Source of the DNA: Pirellula staleyi DSM 6068
GTDB taxonomy: Bacteria; Planctomycetota; Planctomycetia; Pirellulales; Pirellulaceae
Direction of reading: 5' to 3'
NCBI GenBank assembly: GCA_945875845.1
Contig: CAMCMB010000072.1
Location: forward strand, 1-37,847
Length of the DNA: 37,847 nucleotides
How positions within the stretch are numbered: the stretch's first letter is position 1; every line of letters starts with the position of its first letter. A program made the position numbers and the translations under genes. Positions 33,762-37,847 of the stretch are shown one piece after another. A model generated the notes under the pieces. The model was given only the letters and a program-made list of their open reading frames with translations, was not told where the DNA came from and did no database searches.

Positions 33762-34161
33762 TGGCTTCGTCCAGAAAATGACGTCGGTAATTTCTCAACC
33801 ATATGTTAACCAGTGATACCTTAGTCGAAACAGAACTATTTCCACGAAAATACTGAGTCGTTTGGCATCGAATCAGTTGTAGCTCTTGCGCAAAATCTAA
33901 CGACACGCCATTTCACAGCAAAGCTCCTGGCGTGTTTCTCATTTTTTCCGTCCAAGAACCGTTTTCATTTCCCATCTATTTTTTGAACGCTTGCCTTACC
34001 AGGCCGATCGCGTACGGCTGGTGTCAACTTGAATTCGCGTTTCGGTTGCCAACAAACCAGGAAATGCGTGTTGGCATTTCAGCACTTTCACTTTTCGGAT
34101 GTGGACTTTACTCGCCAATCCAGCTACGAATGCGAAAACTGCTGCTTGAGAGTGTTTTTTT
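33762..34161. other. Upstream region of the helicase-nuclease gene
   Basis: 400 bases between the start of the helicase-nuclease gene and the stop of the GntP-type permease, both on the minus strand. It should carry the promoter of the large gene, but no clear -35/-10 pair was found. The plus-strand frame at 33932-34165 has no recognisable content. No repeat element stands out. Confidence 0.5.
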
Positions 34162-35544
34162 CTAACCCATTATCGCAATGACAATTCCGGTGGCCAGCAT
34201 CGGGCCTAAGACCGAAACCACCGCGATATCCCAATAAGAATGTTTGTGCGAACAGCCACAGATCAAAAGCAATGTGATAACAGCCCCGTTGTGCGGCAAT
34301 GTATCCAGTCCTCCGCAGGACAACGAAGCCACGCGATGCATGACTTCCGGATCCAAACCAGCCGCCAAACCGCGATCGATGTAGGACTGCCCCAACGCTT
34401 CTAACGCGATGCTTAAGCCGCCAGACGCAGAACCGGTTATCCCAGCTAATACGTTGACGCTGACAGCTTCGGAGATCAGTGGCTGAGAGGGAACCAAGCC
34501 AATCATCCAGGCTTTTACGGTCGCAAAACCAGCCAAAGCCGCAATGGTTGATCCATAACCGAACTCCGAAGCTGCATTGAAGACCGGCATCAAGGAACTC
34601 TGAGCGCCTCGCGAAACGATCTCCTTCAATTCACTCGCTTTTCGCCAGTGGACCGCGACGATGCAGAGGATCGCGCCTACCATGGCCAAGATCGTCGACC
34701 AAGTTCCTTGAACCTTCTTCAGCTCCGTTGCCCCAAATCTTGGTTCACCCAAATAGCTTGCGTCCCAATTGGGTACTACCAATTGCGAAAAGACGAAGTT
34801 GAGGATCAACAAAATCACGAGCGGCATCAGCGCTATCGTTATTGGTGGCAGAGAATTAGAAGTAGTCGTAGCGTGTTGCTGTTGAGATAAATCCAATTCA
34901 ACACAAAATCCCTCACCTTTTTCTTGCGAACGCATGGCCCGATAGTTGAGCCATAGCATTCCGACGGAAAACATGATTAGTGCAGCGGTGCAGCCCATCA
35001 CCGGGGCTGCAAAGGACGTCGTCTTGAAAAATGGCATGGGAATCAAATTCTGAATCTGAACCGAGCCGGGCAACGCAGTCATGGTGAATGTGAAGGCTCC
35101 CAGCGCGATCGATGCGGGGATGAGCCGCCGAGGCAAGTTCGCTTGACGAAACAATGCAACCGCCAACGGAAAAACTGTAAAAACAACGACAAAAAGCGAC
35201 ACTCCACCATAGGTTAGCACCGCGCATGTCAACACCAATGCCAGCAAGGCTCGACTTGTCCCAACCCATCTCAATATCCACTCCGCGATAGCCGCCGCAC
35301 TGCCGGTTTCCTCCATCAGTTTTCCAAAGATCGCACCTAGTAGAAAGAGAGCGAAGTAACGAACAATGAATTTGCCTAAACTGTCCAAGAAAATTTGCGT
35401 GTAGACAGCCAAGAGGGGCAATTCGCCATCCAAGCCGACTGCCACGAGGGCGCAAACGGGAGCGATGACTATCACATTGTGATTGCGATAGGCCAGATAC
35501 ATTAGCAACACCAGCGATACGAGAATGCCTGCTACTGAAATCAT
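34162..35544 (-). CDS. GntP-family organic-acid permease
   Basis: 460 residues with about 12 hydrophobic segments and no signal peptide, as in the GntP (gluconate:H+ symporter) family. Recognisable parts are the N-terminal MISVAGILVSLVLLMYLAYR, FGKLMEETGSAAAIAEWI (near 73-90), TYGGVSLFVVVFTVFPLA, ASIALGAFTFTMTALPGS, and the C-terminal GITGSASGGLSIALEALG and GGLDTLPHNGAVITLLL. A hydrophilic loop around 207-232 is probably cytoplasmic. GntP-family members import gluconate, other sugar acids or 3-hydroxybutyrate. The CoA transferase gene ends 18 bases upstream on the same strand, so the pair is very likely one transcript. That context favours a short-chain hydroxy- or keto-acid as substrate. Confidence 0.92.
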   Translation of the reverse strand: MISVAGILVSLVLLMYLAYRNHNVIVIAPVCALVAVGLDGELPLLAVYTQIFLDSLGKFIVRYFALFLLGAIFGKLMEETGSAAAIAEWILRWVGTSRALLALVLTCAVLTYGGVSLFVVVFTVFPLAVALFRQANLPRRLIPASIALGAFTFTMTALPGSVQIQNLIPMPFFKTTSFAAPVMGCTAALIMFSVGMLWLNYRAMRSQEKGEGFCVELDLSQQQHATTTSNSLPPITIALMPLVILLILNFVFSQLVVPNWDASYLGEPRFGATELKKVQGTWSTILAMVGAILCIVAVHWRKASELKEIVSRGAQSSLMPVFNAASEFGYGSTIAALAGFATVKAWMIGLVPSQPLISEAVSVNVLAGITGSASGGLSIALEALGQSYIDRGLAAGLDPEVMHRVASLSCGGLDTLPHNGAVITLLLICGCSHKHSYWDIAVVSVLGPMLATGIVIAIMG

Positions 35545-35562
35545 GATGTATGCCCGCCATGG

Positions 35563-37197
35563 TTAATGCTCGTTCGAGAAACAATATTCGGGCATTGGTC
35601 GAACTTGCCTGATAAGCGGTCGGAACTCCATTTGAGCCAAAACTTCTCGCTCAATATCAATTCCTGGAGCTATCTCGATCAATTCGATTCCGTCCGAGCA
35701 CAAGCGAAACACCGCTCGTTCGGTCACATAGTAAACATCCTTCGCCCGCCGATAGCGAACATCCGCGGCGAAGCCGATCTGTTCGACCGCTTGGACGAAC
35801 TTGCGAACTCTGCCTTCTTGAACGATCTGAAGTTTACCATGCGATCGATTCACAACTAATCCGCCGGCCGTAAATGTTCCACAGAAGACGACTGTCGCCG
35901 CATTCTGAGCGATGTTGATAAAGCCACCAACGCCCGCGAAGCGATCACCGAATTTGGATACATTCACATTACCCAATCGGTCGATCTGAGCCGCTCCGAG
36001 GGCTGCAAAATCTAAGCCACCACCATCGTAGAAATCAAACTGCGAAGGTTGATCGACAATTGCATCCGGATAGGCCGAAGCACCAAAACTCAGTCCGCCT
36101 GCAGGTACGCCGCCAATCGGGCCGCTTTCGACCGTCAACGTGCACGCCTTGAGATAGCCACGTTCCTCGGCGATTTTTGCGATACCTTCTGGCATCCCGA
36201 TCCCTAAATTCGCAATCGCGCCGGGTCTCAACTCATCGCAAGCACGCGAAGCGATGATGTAACGTTCGTCCCACGGCATGCACGGCTGGGTTGTATTTCG
36301 AGCCGGCTGTTCAATCGGATCAGACAACGAGTATTCGCTGCCTCGGCAGTACGTTGGATTGAATCGCTCCGCGAACGTCTGCTCGTGTTCAGCTGGATCC
36401 GCGACCACAATGCGATCGACGAGTATCCCAGGCACCCGAACCGATTGCGGTGGCGCGGCATGGTCCAATAGACGACTCACTTGCGCTAGGACTATTCCTC
36501 CATGGTTGCGCACAGCTTGTGCAATGGGTAATACTTCGCCAACGATTGCCTCTTCATCCATGACTAGGCCGCCATGAATATCAGCGGCCGTAGCTCGTAT
36601 CAGTCCAACGTGAACAGGAAACGCTCTATACCAAAGCCATGTTTTACCATCGAGCTCAATCCTTTCAACAATCGGCTCGACAGTTCTCGCGTTCAGCCTG
36701 CCACCGGATTGCAGCGGGTCGACAAAAGTCCCGAGACCAACATGCGTAAAACACCCTGGGCGACCAGCGGCGATATCTCGCAGCAGTTGACAGATAACGC
36801 CTTGGGGCAGGTTATATGCCTCGATCTGATTTGCGACTGCCAGCGCCCCCAAGCGTGGGATCAGTCCCCAATGGCCGCCAATCACCCGGCGAATCAATCC
36901 TGAATGGGCTAGTCGATTTAGCCCACGGGTCTTTCCATCACCCTGGCCCGCTGCGTAGACCAAAGTTAGATCTCGCGGCATGCCTGTACTGTGAAAACCT
37001 CTCTCAAGTGCAATCGTTAGCGATTCGGGATGGGCCGCGCCAACAAAGCCACCACATACGACTGTCGAGCCAGACTTGATCGTCGCCACAGCTACTTCGG
37101 CTGAACATAGTTTTCCATCCCGTGAACCAATCATCCCAACCAACCGCCGATGGCCGTCTTGCCGCTTAGGTTGATTGCAATCATGTTCGTTCGGCAT
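35563..37197 (-). CDS. Acyl-CoA:acetate/3-keto-acid CoA transferase (fused alpha-beta, YdiF-like)
   Basis: 544 residues, a single chain holding both halves of a family I CoA transferase. The first half (about 30-290) has [25 protein letters not shown] and [16 protein letters not shown]. The second half (about 305-540) has [14 protein letters not shown] and the catalytic region [15 protein letters not shown] with the active-site Glu357, followed by [22 protein letters not shown]. It moves CoA from acetyl- or succinyl-CoA to an organic acid in the cytoplasm. With the adjacent permease it would import and activate an acid such as acetoacetate, 3-hydroxybutyrate or propionate; the exact substrate cannot be read. 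Start at 37197 gives a 21-residue polar tail before [12 protein letters not shown] at 37134 is an alternative. Confidence 0.94.
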   Translation of the reverse strand: MPNEHDCNQPKRQDGHRRLVGMIGSRDGKLCSAEVAVATIKSGSTVVCGGFVGAAHPESLTIALERGFHSTGMPRDLTLVYAAGQGDGKTRGLNRLAHSGLIRRVIGGHWGLIPRLGALAVANQIEAYNLPQGVICQLLRDIAAGRPGCFTHVGLGTFVDPLQSGGRLNARTVEPIVERIELDGKTWLWYRAFPVHVGLIRATAADIHGGLVMDEEAIVGEVLPIAQAVRNHGGIVLAQVSRLLDHAAPPQSVRVPGILVDRIVVADPAEHEQTFAERFNPTYCRGSEYSLSDPIEQPARNTTQPCMPWDERYIIASRACDELRPGAIANLGIGMPEGIAKIAEERGYLKACTLTVESGPIGGVPAGGLSFGASAYPDAIVDQPSQFDFYDGGGLDFAALGAAQIDRLGNVNVSKFGDRFAGVGGFINIAQNAATVVFCGTFTAGGLVVNRSHGKLQIVQEGRVRKFVQAVEQIGFAADVRYRRAKDVYYVTERAVFRLCSDGIELIEIAPGIDIEREVLAQMEFRPLIRQVRPMPEYCFSNEH

Positions 37198-37847
37198 TCA
37201 TGGCAGAGAGTTTTCGGGAGGTGACTCCAACTTCGGATTCGAAAGGACACAGATCATTGTAGAGGGGTGCGCGCTGTCGCTGCGTTGGTTTCGTCCTCGA
37301 AGTCCCTCGTTTGTCTAAGAATTGGGAGATGATACCGTTAACGGAGCCACCCAGCTATATTCCTCCGACTTCCTCTTCGTATCAACACCATTGCAAAATG
37401 AAAACGCTGCGACTTCAGGTATCGCATTTCAAAAAGAAACGGCCTTCCGATGCTCATCTCTCCGAAAAACGAACGGAAATGACAACGAAGCACTATCGTC
37501 GGTATCAACCAACGCTTGCTCCCCCTTTGCATACTGGCCGACAAGAGAATCGCTAGCTAGCGGCTTGTTGATTTAGTGAAGTCGTTATTGAGTAAGGGCG
37601 GTACGACGGACTTCCAAGTCCGTCGATGGAGAATTCGACGGACTTGGAAGTCCGTCGTACCATGAAATCAACAGCCCGCTAGCGCTCGGCAACGGCGAAT
37701 TGCCCCTTTGTACGCAACCGATCGTTCGTCGATCGTCAGCGGTGTCAACCAAGCGTCGCGTCGCACGTAGCTCGTCTGCCCTTCGCTTGAACCAGCAGAA
37801 CGCGTTTGGCCTCTACGCCGTTTACGGAGTTTCGCTCGAGCCCGCTC
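37198..37847. other. Intergenic region to window end
   Basis: 650 bases upstream of the CoA transferase gene. It holds the nested inverted repeat at 37557-37682 (listed). The plus-strand frames at 37311-37576 are about 80 codons, match nothing I know and run into the repeat. The last 165 bases are open on the minus strand in one frame, with a very Arg-rich product; I do not recognise it, and it may be part of the repeat neighbourhood. No promoter for the CoA transferase could be identified. Confidence 0.45.
37557..37682. repeat. Nested inverted repeat, family A copy 2, MITE-like
   Basis: Inner arms 37600-37626 and 37635-37661 are perfect 27-base complements with an 8-base loop, the same family as 20107-20168. 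Outer arms 37557-37574 (CTAGCGGCTTGTTGATTT) and 37665-37682 match at 16 of 18 positions. Between the left outer and inner arms are 25 bases, between the right ones only three, so the inner unit may have been inserted into, or rearranged within, an older outer repeat. Confidence 0.9.

Noticed and set aside
33117-33809. Plus-strand frame of 230 codons opposite the helicase-nuclease gene start
   Set aside because: It is a shadow of the conserved DUF4011 region and has no own domain; its Phe/Val-rich part is just the complement of the acidic linker.
33932-34165. 77-codon plus-strand frame upstream of the helicase-nuclease gene
   Set aside because: No ribosome site or known domain, and it overlaps the stop of the permease gene.
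37311-37576. Two overlapping plus-strand frames of about 80 codons
   Set aside because: Neither resembles a protein family; one uses a TTG start and both end near or inside the repeat element.
37683-37847. Minus-strand open frame at the window end, Arg-rich
   Set aside because: It runs out of the window, has no start or known motif inside it and borders a repeat; not enough to call a gene.

Overview
The window reads as a piece of a planctomycete chromosome, most likely from the Pirellulaceae (Rhodopirellula-like). The pointers are a DUF1571 secreted protein, a Pirellula/Verrucomicrobium-type haem-binding dehydrogenase-like protein with a C-terminal CxxCH, several exported PQQ-like and NHL propeller proteins, a serine/threonine kinase with the DWG variant of the DFG motif, weak or missing Shine-Dalgarno sequences at most starts, and many palindromic REP-like elements between genes. 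This assignment is by family recognition only.

Layout. 1-258 is the 3' end of an FG-GAP/VCBS repeat protein. 445-10240 is a dense signalling block: a Ser/Thr kinase with a PAS tail, a stand-alone receiver on the opposite strand, a 1514-residue CheB-CheR-PAS-kinase-like hybrid, a NarL/FixJ-type response regulator and a PAS histidine kinase. 10440-14003 holds a GT4 glycosyltransferase, a DUF1571 protein and phosphoglycerate kinase. 14135-24325 is an envelope/periplasm block of four exported propeller proteins (cytochrome-bearing, SGNH-fused, PQQ-like and Tat-exported NHL) on the minus strand, interrupted by a small Gly/Tyr-repeat secreted protein on the plus strand. 24481-28238 has a GH63-like glucosidase and a tandem universal stress protein. 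28929-33761 is one very large DUF4011-helicase-Vsr-like nuclease gene, a probable defence gene. 34162-37197 is a two-gene unit of a GntP-family permease and an acyl-CoA:CoA transferase.

The most interesting system is the signalling block. The 1514-residue hybrid has a PAS domain carrying the FixL haem-pocket residues at exact spacing (H1224, H1238, R1244). Its kinase end has lost the phospho-accepting His (R1304) and the DxGxG box, and its CheB domain has Tyr154 where the catalytic Asp should be. The neighbouring 592-residue kinase is a paralogue in its second half. It keeps the phospho-accepting His405 and an intact ATP site, but has lost two of the three haem-pocket residues. This looks like complementary loss: one protein senses (probably O2 via haem), the other phosphorylates, and a FixJ-like regulator lies immediately upstream of the active kinase. 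A run of seven TCTCTAC heptamers fills the spacer between regulator and kinase, a possible length-variable control element.

A second theme is intergenic repeats. Six REP/MITE-like elements of five sequence families share one design: two palindromic modules facing each other, often with a GTGG/GTAG-like head. Most lie at gene 3' ends. A short remnant resembling a PhoD-like phosphatase C-terminus lies beside the helicase-nuclease gene.
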